Shown: positions 1 through 10,689 of the stretch, piece after piece | Layout: each line of letters starts with the position of its first letter | Numbering within the stretch: position 1 is the first letter of the stretch | From: Rhizomys pruinosus | Lineage: Eukaryota; Chordata; Mammalia; Rodentia; Spalacidae | Assembly (NCBI GenBank): GCA_009823505.1 | Contig: VZQC01010433.1 | Span: 760,459 to 824,458 of the forward strand | DNA length: 64,000 bases | Reading direction: 5' to 3' | The notes under the pieces: generated by a model | Database searches by the model: none | The model's input: the letters and a program-made list of their open reading frames with translations, nothing else | What the model was told of the DNA's origin: nothing | Program-made: the position numbers and the translations under genes

Positions 1-1115
1 CTCTTATAAAAGCGATATAGTTGCCTTCTTTAATTGACTGATAGTCATAGGAACTGTGAAAGGATAATTCTCTATTCAGAGCCAAATATAATACTAAAGT
101 CTATATAAGCTGGGTAATTGAGTAAAATATATTAATACAGGAGAGCTCTGTTATCAGAAATGGATTATTCAGCTAAGGAGATGTTGGCTAGTGGATCCAA
201 GCCCCCCCAAAAGATAAAGGCTTTTTGACAGAAAACTGGGATATCTGCAAGAAGAGAGGCAGTAAGGCCCTGCTGTCGAAGACCTGGTATAAGCATGGGA
301 AAGATATATCAAGACCACACCTGAAAGTGTACAGATGGCCTCTGGAATGGCAGAGAGTGTTACCAAAGGCTACTAAACCAACAAAGCAAATATTGTTCTC
401 CTTGAGTCAAGCAAGATTCCTCCGTCTGTATCAGCTACACCTCACCTGCCTGGAAATACTGTGCAGCAGTGGCAGCCAAATGTCTTTATATCCCAAATCT
501 ATGTGGCTATTAGCTCTCTCCTTGGAGGAATAATTCAGGGCTAATGCCACAAGCTTAAGTCCTCTAGTGGTTAGGAGATGTTATAAGCCACAGTAAGACC
601 TTGTCAGCTTTTACAGAAAAGCTATAGTCCATGGATCATTATACCATCCAAACATCTGTATCTATACCAATGTAACCCACCATAATAATTAATACAGTTT
701 AAATGCCTGTATATCTAACTGCTTATGCTACATCAGTAGGAGTAAAAGGTTATTTCGGGATAAACTGCCAAACCATGAAAGGAAACAGCCTGAACTGATC
801 AGAGTCCAAAACGACAACTCCAAAGAAAGTAGACTGATCAGCTTCTCACCCACTTGTGTCCCTTTTCTAAAGCCTAGGGAACAGCTTGTGGAAAAGGGGA
901 TGTGGTAGAATGTAAGGGCTGTGATTGGGGTGAACTACGAAACTACAGAAACATAGACTGGTATCTTATTTGATCAACATGATAGTACATATAAGCTCCC
1001 CAGCTGGACAATGGGGGCCTCGGATAGTATAAGTTTGGGCATAACTACTTGCACATTGGTATTACATGAAGGATGCCTGTATTCATTACTTATGACCTAT
1101 TATTAAAAAATAAGA
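1..1115 (+). repeat. Unidentified interspersed repeat, left copy
   Basis: This stretch matches the reverse complement of 62912-64000 over about 1.07 kb, with substitutions every 10-20 bases (roughly 90-94% identity by eye). It starts before the window, so its 5' end is unseen. The 3' end is A-rich (around 1083-1130), as in non-LTR retroposed sequence. The only frames are under 105 codons and are not conserved between the copies. I do not recognise the family. It could be an LTR, a retroposed noncoding transcript or an arm of a segmental duplication. Confidence 0.8.
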
Positions 1116-1634
1116 ATAAAAATAATTCTAAACAAAAAGAATTTATAATAAAAAGTAATTGAGAATCAGAGTTGCTATAGGAGCACAGGTCAGGATGAAT
1201 TTGTAAAATAAACACCAGTATATATGAAATTCCATATATGATTAAATGTTGTATGTCAAACATTTGGTGAAAGACAGATCATTCATTAAGTACATTGAGC
1301 AAAACTTTGCTAATTAAGTATATCTTGAAGAAAGTGGAATTTTGAAATTTGGTCAGATCATCCTCCACATAACCACTCAGGTAATCAAGAAAGTTAAACT
1401 GGCATTCTACAGAGGTTTAAAGTGAACGTTTCTCTTAGTCTTTTGATATGGTGACTAGTACTTGAGTTTTCCTGGAGGCTTATCATAGGGCATCCATTCC
1501 CTGGCGTCCTCTACTTACCAACAGCTTTGTTTCTTGTCCTTTCACTTGGCACCATAGAATTAAGAATTGATGAAAGATTCTGCTTATGAAATCAATTTAT
1601 CTAGAAGATTAAAAGAAGGTAAAGGGCACATGGA

Positions 1635-1635
<1 letters not shown>

Positions 1636-1697
<62 letters not shown>

Positions 1698-1698
1698 C
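1636..1698. repeat. (CT)n(AT)n compound microsatellite
   Basis: A CT dinucleotide tract with one TTT interruption runs directly into an AT tract. Confidence 0.95.
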
Positions 1699-1758
1699 AT
1701 ATTACTGGTGTTAATCACTTACTAATGTAATTGTGTGGCTAGCTGTGTCAACATTGTA

Positions 1759-1797
1759 CACACACACACACACACGCACACACACACATACACACAC
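1759..1797. repeat. (CA)n microsatellite
   Basis: An ACAC tract with one CG and one AT interruption. Confidence 0.95.
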
Positions 1798-2089
1798 CCT
1801 TAATCACACCTCTTCACCCTTCTCACAAGTCCTGAGAACACTTTGGGAAACATGAATATATTCCGGCTGGTTATTCTTTCTTCTTAAATTTGCATTTCTT
1901 TCTTAGCAACCAATTTAAGATTTTTCCATATCCTCTTAGACATATAAAGAAATCAAACCAGCAAAAACTTTATGTGACACATAAAATAACCACAAATCTA
2001 GCCAATTAATTGCAGCATGTAAATTTTAATTCACAAAAACATACTGACCTTTTTTCTTTGTGTTGTCTGGTAGTCTTTAAATTGGTGGG

Positions 2090-2298
2090 CTTGGGACTGA
2101 AGAGATGGATATGCAGTTAAGAACACTACGTAGTCTTGCAGGGGACCCAGGTTTGTCTCCCAGAACCCACATGGTGGCTAACAACCTTCTGTAATACCAG
2201 TTCCAGTGACTCAACACTCTCTTCTGGTCTCTGTGGGTACACCATGTCCCAGGTACACTTACATGCAGGCAAAATATTCACACATAAAATAAAATTTT
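2090..2298 (+). mobile_element. B2 SINE (diverged)
   Basis: The tRNA-like head (GAGATGG at about 2100), the B2 body with CCCACATGGTGGCTAACAA, and an AT-rich AAAATAAAATTTT tail are present. The next B2 abuts it directly. It is diverged and so relatively old. Confidence 0.85.
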
Positions 2299-2300
2299 AG

Positions 2301-2515
2301 GGGATGGAGAGATGGCTCAGAGGTTAAGAGCACTAGGTTTTCTTTCAGAGAACAAAGTTCGGTTCCCAGCACCCATATGATGGCTAACAACAGTCTGTAA
2401 CTCCAGTTCAGGAGATCTGATGCCCTCTTATGGCCTCCATGGGCTGGGATGGGTGCACTAATATCCAGGCAAAACTCTCATATACATAAAATAAAAAAAT
2501 AAATGAAATATATTT
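2301..2515 (+). mobile_element. B2 SINE
   Basis: It begins GGGATGGAGAGATGGCTCAG, with a box-B-like GTTCGGTTCCC, and ends in an AAATAAA-rich tail. It sits head-to-tail with the preceding B2, apparently inserted into that element's A-rich tail. Confidence 0.88.
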
Positions 2516-2632
2516 TTAAATTTTTATAAATTTAAATGAGTGGCCACATGAGGACTAAATAACAGTTGGGTCAAGTTAAAGAAACTAAATAGAAAGCCTA
2601 CCTTAAATACTATACCTAAGACTCAACTATTT

Positions 2633-2647
2633 CTTTAAAAATATTTT
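2633..2647. repeat. TSD of composite L1 A, left copy
   Basis: CTTTAAAAATATTTT is repeated exactly at 12491-12505, directly outside the 5' monomers of L1 A. On the right side the copy is followed by AA, which gives the TTTT/AA cleavage context of L1 endonuclease for a minus-strand insertion. The motif is AT-rich, but both copies lie exactly at the element borders. Confidence 0.75.
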
Positions 2648-2648
2648 A

Positions 2649-3352
2649 TTTTGGTAAAGTTTAGTGCACCAGAGTTTGGTGCATATATATATTCATGATT
2701 GTGAGATCTTCATCGCCAATTATTCCTTTAATAAAGATGTAATGGCCCTCTTTGTCTCTTTTGATTTCTGATTTGAAGTCTATTTTGTCTGATATTAAAA
2801 TAACAACACCTGTTTTCTTTTTTTGTACCATTTGTTTTGAATATTTTCTTCCATCCCTTCACTTTAAGTTGGTGCCTATCCTTGAAATTGAGATGGGTTT
2901 CTTGTAGACAGCATATAGATGGATTTTGTTTCCTAATCCATTCTCCCAGTCTGTCTTTTGATTGGAGAGTTTAGTCCATTAATATTTAAGGTTATAATTG
3001 AAAGATGGATGTTGCTTCCTTTCACTGTATTATTCATTTGGATTTTTAGTCTCCACATTTACTCCTGTGGTTATGTTTTTATTAGTTTCTTTTCCTAGGT
3101 GCTTGGGGATAGTTGCTAATCTCTTCTGCCCTTTGAACTGCTTCAAGTATTTTCTGAAGAGTTGGTTTTCCGGCCATGTAGTCTATCATTTTGTTTATGT
3201 CTTGGAAGATTTTTCTCTCTCCTTCAACTATAATTGACATTTTTGCTGGTTATAGTATTCTGGGTTGACATCCATAGTCCGTTAACACAGGAAATGCTTT
3301 GCTCCATGTTTTTTTGCTTTCATGGTTTGTGCCAAGAAGTCAGTTGTAATTC
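2649..3352 (-). pseudogene. L1 piece D: ORF1 C-terminus to ORF2 endonuclease start
   Basis: The reverse complement matches L1 E from late ORF1 (E about 22560-22840) through the inter-ORF spacer into the ORF2 endonuclease, where the 'CCAAATTCTGGTGCACCAAAC' region lies near 2675. It breaks off in the endonuclease domain at 2649, next to the left TSD, with only a short A-rich end. At 3352 it joins truncated 3' UTR sequence. It is therefore an internal L1 fragment in the same orientation as L1 A, placed where the L1 A poly(A) tail should be. Confidence 0.8.
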
Positions 3353-3761
3353 AATGCACAAGTTTACTGTTTTGGTCAGTTATTTGAATTGATTTTTCTC
3401 TTTTTTGTTCCCTTTAATTTTATATTATTTCAAAATATGCATATATACACTCCACACATAAATCAAAATTACAAATTCTGAAAAAAACCCTATAGGTTAA
3501 TTCCAAAACACATTTAGAGATTAACATTTTAATAGTTAAGTTACATGCAGATAAAAAGAAGTATAACTTTACATTCTTTTTTTTTAGAATATGAATACAT
3601 ATTTTTCACCCATATATGGTAATTACAATGTGTGAATACAAGTGGTAGGACAATTCTAGAGCCCATTAAGAGAGTCGTATTATTATAGCACAGTTGCTTT
3701 CAGATACAATGAAATATAATAATAAAGTTGCTCAGTTTGCCTGCCAAAAGGGGATTTGGTG
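3353..3761 (-). mobile_element. L1 A 3' UTR, lacking its distal end
   Basis: It resembles the L1 3' UTR piece at 29740-29876 from the GATGCACAAGTTTAC motif onward. The distal 170 or so bases and the poly(A) tail seen in that copy are missing here. The sequence instead switches at about 3352 into ORF1/ORF2 sequence. Confidence 0.8.
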
Positions 3762-4137
3762 TTAGCATCCACAAATAAGGGAAACCATTCACCTTTTTTT
3801 TTTTTTTTTCTGGGACTGTGCTACTTCACTTTGCATAATGGCATCAAGTTCCATCCATTTACCAGTAAAGTTCATGATGTAATCTTTCTTTACCTCTGCA
3901 TAGAACTCCATTGTATAGATGTACCATATTTGTGTTATCCAGTTATCAGTTGAGGGGCCTTTGGGTTGGTCACAGCTCTTTGCTATTGTGAAGGGAACTA
4001 CAATTAACATAGCTGGGTATGTATCTTTGTGGTAGGATTCATCTTGTGGATATATACCCAGGAGTGGTATGACTGGGTCAGGTGGTAGGCTCATTTTGAG
4101 TTTTTAAAGGGTTTTCCACACTGCTTTCCACAGTAGT

Positions 4138-4699
4138 TGTATTAGTCAGGGTTCTCTAAAGAAACAGAAGCAATAGGACGAATATATAGCTATATACAAT
4201 TTATTGACTTGCTCACATTACAGAGCTCAAGGAGTCCAACAGTAGCCATGCTGCACTGGAGAGGCTGAGAATCCAGGGAACTGCTCAGTCTGAAAGGCTG
4301 GATGTCTCAGTAGTCCCAATCTGGTGCTGAAGGCCCAATGGATTCCAGGAGATCTGCCGGTCTCAGTACATGCTGGGATCCATAGGGTTGATCACAGCAG
4401 CAAGACAAACTCACCAGTGAGAGAGAGGCAAGCTGCAGGAAAAAGGGACCAGATCCCTCTGGCATGGCCCTTAATACTGCCTGCCAGCAGAAGGTAATGC
4501 CCACATTTGGGGTGGGCCATCCTGGTTGAGGTAGTCCAATCCGAAGATCCTTTTTCTCTTATTTGTTCCTTAGTCCAGTCAAGTTGACACCCAGGATTAA
4601 CCATCACAAGTCCACCCCTTGTCAACTTGACACCCAATAAATAGCCTGTGAAGACTTTCCTTCACCAGTGTCCTTTAGGGTTGTTTCAGAAATAGGCTG
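4138..4699 (+). mobile_element. ERVL-type LTR (MLT2/MT2-like) inside L1 A
   Basis: It begins TGTATTAGTCAGGGTTCTCT with AACAGAAGCAATAGGA downstream. Near 4565-4615 it has CAGTCAAGTTGACACCCAGG and TTAACCATCACA, both hallmarks of the MLT2/MT2 group of ERVL LTRs. L1 ORF2 sequence resumes on each side. The exact right border is uncertain, because about 85 bases follow the CATCACA motif before clean L1 sequence returns. This is an LTR relic only; no retroviral gene is present. Confidence 0.7.
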
Positions 4700-5147
4700 T
4701 AATGTTTACATTCCCACCAGCAGTGGATGAGTGTCCCCTTTCCCCACAACCTCTCCAGCATTTGGTATCCTTTATTTTCTTGATCTTAGCTAGTCTTATT
4801 GGAGATGATACCTTAGTGTGGTTTTACTTTACATTTCCTTAATTATTAATGATGTTGAGCACTTTTTAAGATGTTTCTAAGCCATCTTTACTTCCTTACT
4901 GGTGAAGTCTCTGTTCATCTCTTTAATCCATCTTTTGAGTAGGTCATCTGTTTTCTTACTTCTTTGTTTTTTAAGTAGTTTATATATTCTGGATATTAAT
5001 GCTCTGTCAGATGTATCAGTGGTGAAGGTTTCCTCCCACTCTGGGTTTTCTCTTCACTTCCTTAACTGTTTCTTTAGCTGTACAAAAGATTGTGAGTTTG
5101 ATGAGTTCCCACTTGTCAGCTGTTGTCCTTATTTCCTGTGCAGCTGC

Positions 5148-5198
5148 TATTTGAGACCCTGTCTCAAAAACAACAACAACAACAAACAACAACAAAGG
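5148..5198 (+). mobile_element. B1 3'-tail stub with (CAA)n
   Basis: GAGACCCTGTCTC, the last bases of B1, is followed by a CAA-rich tail. It replaces about 10 bases of L1 ORF2 sequence. Only about 19 bases of the SINE body are present, so it is an extremely 5'-truncated insertion. Confidence 0.7.
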
Positions 5199-6499
5199 TA
5201 GTCTTTTCCTATGCCTATGTCTTGTAGGTTGCTGCCGAATTTTTCTTCTATCACCTTCCGGGTTTCAGGTTTCAAGTTGAGATCTTTGATCCATTTAGAG
5301 TTTATTTTTGTACAGGGTGAGGGGTAGGGGTTTAATTTTGTTCTTCTACAAATGGTGATCCAGTTTTGCCAACACCATTTGCTGAAGATGCTATCTTTCC
5401 TCTATTGAGCTTTATGACCCCTTTGTCAAATATGAGGTGCTGAAGTTATATAAGCTCAAGTTTGTATCTTCAATTTTGTTCCATTGGTCAATGGGTCTGT
5501 TTTTGTCAGTACCAGGCTGTCTTTATGACTATAGCCCTGTAATATAGCTTGAAGTCTGGTAACGTAATCCCCCCAGTATTGCATTTTTCACTCAGGGTTG
5601 CTTTAGCTATTCAGGATCTTTTGTTTTTCCATATGAATTTAAGGATTTTTTTCCAAGTCTGTGTAAAGCTCATGGGAATTTTGATTGGGATTGCATTGAA
5701 TCTGTATGTTAATTTGGGTAGAATGGACATTTTTACCATATTAATTTTTCTAATCCATGAGCATGGGAGGTCTTTCCATCTTTTGATGTCATTTTCAGTC
5801 TCCTTCAGGATTTTTAAATTTTTGTTGTAGAGGTCCTTGGTATCTTTGGTGTCTTTGGTTAGGTTTATTCCTAGGTATTTTTTTGAGGCCATTGTGATTG
5901 GGAAGTTCTCCTTATATTCCTTCTCCAGTTGCTTATTGTTGGTGTAAAGAAAGGCTACTGATTTTTCTAGGTTTTTTTCTTATCCTGCCAATTTACTGAA
6001 ACTTTTAATCATTTCTAAGAGTTTTGTGAAAAATGGTATAGTTTTACTTCCTCTTTTCCAATTAGTACTCCTTTAATTTTGCTTTCTTGCCTTATTGCTC
6101 TAGCAAGCAGTTCAAGTACTATACTGAAGAGGAGTGGCAATAGTGTACAGCCTTGCCATTTAAGGGGAATGCTTCCAACTTTTCTCCATTTAGGATGATG
6201 TTGGTTGTGGGTTTCTTGTATATGGGTTTGATTACAATGAGGAATGATCCCTCCAGTCCAATTCCCTCTAGGACTTTAAGCATGAAGGGATGCTGGATTA
6301 TGTCAAAAGCTTTTTCTGCATCAATTGATATGATCATGTGGTTTTTGTCTTTAAGTCAATTTATGTGTCTTACAATGTTTATTGATTTACGTATGTTGAA
6401 TCATCCCTGCATCTCTGGTATGAATCCAACCTGGCTATGATGGATGATCTTTTTCATGTGGGTCTTATGTGATTTGCAAGTATTTTGTTGAGAATTTTT

Positions 6500-6742
6500 T
6501 TTTTTTTTAAATTTTATTTATTTCTGTATGTGTATGAATGTACTGTCTGCATGCAAGTCTGTGCACCCGTGTCGTGCAATGCCGCGGAGGTCAGAAGAGG
6601 GTCTTGGATTCCCCTGGAACTGGAGTTCTCCTGGAATTGGAGTTTCAGACAGCTCTCGGCCGCCATGTGGGTGCTGGGGATCGAACCCGGGTCCTCTGCG
6701 AGAGCGTCGGCGCTCCTAACCGCTAGGCCATCTCTCCAGCCC
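6500..6742 (-). mobile_element. B2 SINE with TSD in L1 A
   Basis: Full-length B2 in reverse orientation: T-rich tail at the low end and CCATCTCTCCAGCCC (complement of the GGGCTGGAGAGATGG head) at the high end. The TSD TTGTTGAGAATTTT is at about 6485 and 6743. Box B (GGTTCGATCCCC type) is well preserved, so it is a fairly young copy. Confidence 0.95.
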
Positions 6743-7500
6743 TTGTTGAGAATTTTTGCATCTGTGTTCATTAATGATATGGGTCTATAGTTTTCTTTCT
6801 TGTTTGCATCTTTACCTGGTTTTGGTATTAGAGTGATGCTTGCTTCATAGAAGGAATTTGGGTTATTTCCCTCTGTTTGTATCCTTCTGAAAAGTTTGAG
6901 TAGTAATGGTTGTAAGACCTCTTTAAATGTTTTATAGAATTCTGCTGTGAAACCATCTGGGCCTGGGCTATTTTTAGTTGGGAGGCTTTTTATTACATCT
7001 TCAATTTCCTCAATTATTATGGGTCTGTTTAAGCTGTCAACTCTTCTTGTTTAAGCTTTGGCAAATCCCAGGATTTCAGATATTCATCCATTTCTCTTAG
7101 GTTTTCAAATTTAATAGAGTATAGGTTTTTGAAGTATTCTCATATGATTGTCTGGATCTTTTCTTTATCTGTTGTGAGGTTTCCCCTTTCATCACGAATA
7201 CTATTGATTTGGAGTTGCTCATTCTTTCTTTTGGTTAACTGGGCTAGAGGTCTGTCTATCCAAAAGAACAAGCTTTTGAATTCATTTATTTTTTGTTTTG
7301 TTTTCTTTGTTTCTATTTCATTGATTTCTGCTCTGATTTTTGCTATTTCTTCCTGTCTGTTGGGTTTAGGGTTCATTTGTTGTTGGGTCTCAAGTGTTTT
7401 TAGCTGCCATGTTAGATCATTCATTTGTTCTCTTTCTGTTTGTTTGTTTTTTTAATGTGGGCACTTAGGGCTATAAATTTCCCTCTTAGGACTAACTTTA

Positions 7501-7752
7501 TTTTTTTTTAATTTTTAAAATTTTATTTATTTTTGAATGTGTATGAATATACTGTGTGCATGTAGGTTTGTGCACCCGTGTCGTGCAATGCTGCGGAGGT
7601 CAGAAGAGGGTCTCGGATTCCCCTGGAACTGGAGTTCTCCTGGAATTGGAGTTACAGACGGTTCTTAGCCGCCATGTGGGTGCTGGGGATCGAACCCAGG
7701 TCCTCTGCAAGAGCAGTCGGTGCTCTTAACCGCTAGGCCATCTCTCCAGCCC
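7501..7752 (-). mobile_element. B2 SINE with TSD in L1 A
   Basis: Reverse-orientation full-length B2. The TSD AGGACTAACTTTA (7488-7500) and AGGACTGACTTTA (7753-7765) has one mismatch. Confidence 0.95.
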
Positions 7753-9811
7753 AGGACTGACTTTAATGCATCCCCCAGGTTTTGTTGTGTTGTATTGTCA
7801 TTTTCATTTAGTTCCAGGAATGCTTTTATTTCATTCTTTATTTCTTCCCTGACCCACTCATTATTATGGATTGTGTTGTTTAGTCTCCATGTGTTCTTGT
7901 AGTTAGTAAGGCTTACCCTGGTGTTAATATTGAGCTTTATTGCATTGTGGTCTGATAGAGTGCATGGAATAATTTCAATCCTTTTGTATTTGTTTTCATT
8001 TCTTTTGTGTCCCAGTATGTGGTCGATTTTGGAGAATGTTCCTTGGGGCGCTGAGTAGAAAGTATATTCTCTGGTGTTTGGGTGCAATATTCTGTCAATA
8101 TCTTTGAGGTCTATTTGGTGTATTGTATTGTTCAGTTCTGATGTCTCTCTCTTTATTTTTTGTCCAGTTGACCTATCCAGGGGGTTCAGTGGGGTATTGA
8201 AGTCCCCCACTATTAGCATGCTGGGATTAATCTGTGTCCTGAGGTCGTGAAGGATTGGGTTTATAAAGTTTGCTGCAACAGAGTTTGGTGCATAAATATT
8301 TAAGATTGTGAAATATTCCTGGTTATTTGTTCCATTGATAAGGATATAATGCCCCTATTTATTATTTCTGAGTAATTTTACTCTGAGGTCTATTTTGTCT
8401 GATATTAGAATAGCCACTCCTGCTTGGTTTTTGGTACCATTTGCTTGGAATAGTTTTTCCATCCTTTCACTCTAAGGTGGTGTCTGTCCTTCAGGGTGAG
8501 ATGTGTTTCTTTTAGGTAGCATATAGATGGATTCTGTTTCCTAATCCATTCTACCAGTCTATGTCTTTTGATTGGGGAGTTTAGAGCATTAATATTTAAG
8601 GTTATTATTGAGAGATGTGTGTTGTTTCCTTTCAACTTCTTTTTTGTTTGCATTCTTGGTCTCAGTATGTTTTTTAACTAGCATGTCTTTTATTCTTTGA
8701 TAGATTTTTTTGAATTTTTTTATTGATGTTTTGTTTATTTCATACATAATTTCTCAATTCAGTTCAGGAATATTCCCATTTCCCTTCCCCCCACCCCACC
8801 CCACCCTAGATCATGCAGTCAGCCATAACTGTCCTGTATCTTTCTCTCAGTCTTCTTTTTATGCTTAGGAATTCACATTTTCCTCCATTAATTTTATATT
8901 ACTCTTAAATATAGATACATAGTCTTCAACCATATACAGTAATTACAGAGTTTGAGAATAATTGGTGGGTGGAATCTAGAGCCCATTGAGAGATTCACAT
9001 TATACCAACATAGTTGCCTTCAGATAGACAAAAATATACCAATAATGTCATTCAGCTTGCCTTTAATCTGGGGGATTTTGTATTAGCATCCACAAATGAG
9101 GGAAACCATTCTCCGTTTATATTTCTGGGGCTGTGTTACTTCACTAAGTATAATGGATTTGAGCTCCATCCATTTACCTGCAAATTTCATAATGCCATCT
9201 TTCTTTACTGCTGAATAGTACTGCATTGTGTAGATGTACCACATTTTTGTCGTTCACTTGTCTGTTGAGGGGCATTTGGGTTGGTTCCAGCTCTTTGCTA
9301 TTGTGAAGAGAGCTGCAATAAACATGGACGTGCATGTATCTTTGCAGTAGGATGAGTCTTTGGGGTATATACCCAGGAGTGGTATGACTGGGTCAGGTGG
9401 TAAGCTCATTCCGAGTCTTTTAAGGGTTCTCCACACTGCTTTCCATAGTAGTTGTACAAGTTTGCATTCCCACCAGCAGCAGATGAGTGTTCCCTTTTCC
9501 CCACAACCTCTCCAATATCTGTTGTCTTTTGTTTTTTTGATCTTAGCTAGTCGTATTTGAGTGAGATGATATCTATGATTGGTTTTAATTTGCATTTCCT
9601 TAATTATTAATGATGTTGAACACTTTTTAAGATGTTTCTAAGACATCTTTACTTCCTTACTGATGAAGTCTCTATTCAATTCTTTACTCCATCTTTTGAG
9701 TAAGTCATTTGTCTTTTTATTTCTTTATTTTTTGAGTAGTTTATATATTCTTGATGACAATTCTCTGTCAGATGTATCACTGCTAAAGATTTCCTCCCAC
9801 TCTGTGGGTTT

Positions 9812-9817
9812 TCTCTT
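9812..9817. repeat. 6-bp TSD of solo LTR (left)
   Basis: TCTCTT, repeated exactly at 10272-10277. Removing the LTR and one copy restores continuous L1 ORF2 sequence. Confidence 0.85.
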
Positions 9818-10271
9818 TGACGGCATGGAATAGCCGAGAAGATAGGCCTGAAGGACAAAAGAAAGCCTGCACTAGAGTTTCACGAACTCACCCCCGCCCA
9901 TCGAGCAAGGAAGGCTAGTTTCACTTCTTTTACTTCCACGTACTAACATGATAATTAGGGACTATGCTAGGAAGGGAAGGGATTGGATCAATTAGGGACT
10001 TGTAAATTAAGCCTCCTAAAAGGACCAATTAGGAAGAGACATATACCCCAGTAGGGAAGCCGGCACACCTTATAAACCTCTGTAAACCTGCAATAAAGTG
10101 AGCTTGAGCTGTAACACCCTGACTCAACTCCCTGTCGTGGTTACTTTCGGTTCGGCAGCGCACTTACTCTCCCCAGCCCCACTCCGTCGTGGGCCGACAG
10201 AGTGAAGATCTTTGGCGGCGAGGAAACTGGAGAGGGTGGTCTTTGCCTACCACCTCTCTACGACCCCCGCA
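9818..10271 (+). mobile_element. Solo LTR, ERV class II-like (454 bp)
   Basis: It begins TGACGGCATGG, ends CCCCCGCA (TG...CA ends) and is flanked by a perfect 6-bp duplication TCTCTT. Six-base duplications are typical of class II (ERVK/IAP/MYSERV-type) integrations. It has a CCAAT box, a TATAAA box, an AATAAA polyadenylation signal and a GC-rich downstream part, in the order expected for U3-R-U5 on the plus strand. No internal retroviral sequence accompanies it, which points to LTR-LTR recombination. I cannot name the family. Confidence 0.88.
10025..10097 (+). promoter_or_regulatory. LTR promoter and polyadenylation signals
   Basis: CCAAT at 10025-10029, TATAAA at 10071-10076 and AATAAA at 10092-10097 lie within the solo LTR. 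The TATA box and AATAAA are only about 20 bases apart, so R would be short. This is inferred from motifs; activity is unknown. Confidence 0.55.
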
Positions 10272-10689
10272 TCTCTTTTGTTTATTTCACTGTACAGAAG
10301 CTTTTGAGTTTTATGAGGTCCCATTTGTCTATTGTCGAACTTACTTCCTGTGCAGCTGCTGTCTGATTTAGAAAGTCGTTTCCTACACCTATGTCTTGTA
10401 GGTTGTTGCCAACTTTTTCTTCTATCAGCTTCAGGGTTTTGGCCTTCACATTGAGATCTTTGATCCACTTGGAGTTGATTTTTGTACAGGGTGAGAGGTA
10501 GGGGTTTAATTTTGTTCTTCTACAAATGGTGATCCAATTTTGCCAGCACCATTTGCTGAAGATGCTATCCTTCCTCCACTGAGGGTTTTTACCCCCTTTG
10601 TCAAATATGAGGTGGCTGAAGTTGTATGAGCTCAAGTTTGGATCTTCAATTTTGTTCTGTTGGTCAGCAGGTCTGTTTTGCTCTGTTAT

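Larger units (their letters stand above)
1116..2087. other. Unique intergenic stretch with microsatellites
   Basis: No gene or recognisable transposon is visible. The stretch is AT-rich and contains the simple repeats annotated separately at 1636-1698 and 1759-1797. Confidence 0.6.
3762..8653 (-). pseudogene. L1 A ORF2 relic (endonuclease-reverse transcriptase)
   Basis: ORF2 of L1 encodes an apurinic-like endonuclease plus reverse transcriptase. The start is at 8653, with an N-terminus like NTHLSIITLNINALNSP. The endonuclease GDFNTPL box is readable in frame near 8205. The palm region falls around 6200-6400, interrupted near its 3' side. The C-terminus (TMEFYAEVKKDYIM) ends at the stop at 3764-3762. 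The frame is split by many stops and frameshifts, by B2s at 6500-6742 and 7501-7752, by a B1 tail stub at 5148-5198 and by an LTR at 4138-4699. Without the inserts its length fits the family (about 1,280 codons). Confidence 0.85.
8695..10676 (-). mobile_element. 5'-truncated L1 C inserted between ORF1 and ORF2 of L1 A
   Basis: Read on the minus strand, it starts mid-ORF2 at about 10676 and runs through the ORF2 C-terminus to the stop at 9085-9083. It continues through a 3' UTR different from that of L1 A and ends in a T-rich (A-tail) block at about 8697-8720. ORF1 sequence of A ends immediately above 10676, and ORF2 of A begins immediately below 8695. The simplest reading is therefore a separate truncated L1 that landed in the inter-ORF spacer. 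The putative TSD there is too diverged to be convincing. Confidence 0.7.
9083..10676 (-). pseudogene. L1 C ORF2 C-terminal relic
   Basis: The frames include [18 protein letters not shown] sequence, the CCHC-like '[19 protein letters not shown]' block and a '[16 protein letters not shown]' block, all from the ORF2 C-terminal third. A 454-bp solo LTR (9818-10271) interrupts it, and several stops and frameshifts are present. The reverse transcriptase and endonuclease domains are missing through 5' truncation. Confidence 0.85.

Noticed and set aside
6514..6790. Frames over B2 SINEs (here and at 7.7, 25.8, 31.6, 35.7, 43, 49.5 and 52.2 kb)
   Set aside because: The same peptide (for example [22 protein letters not shown]) recurs because it is translated B2 sequence.
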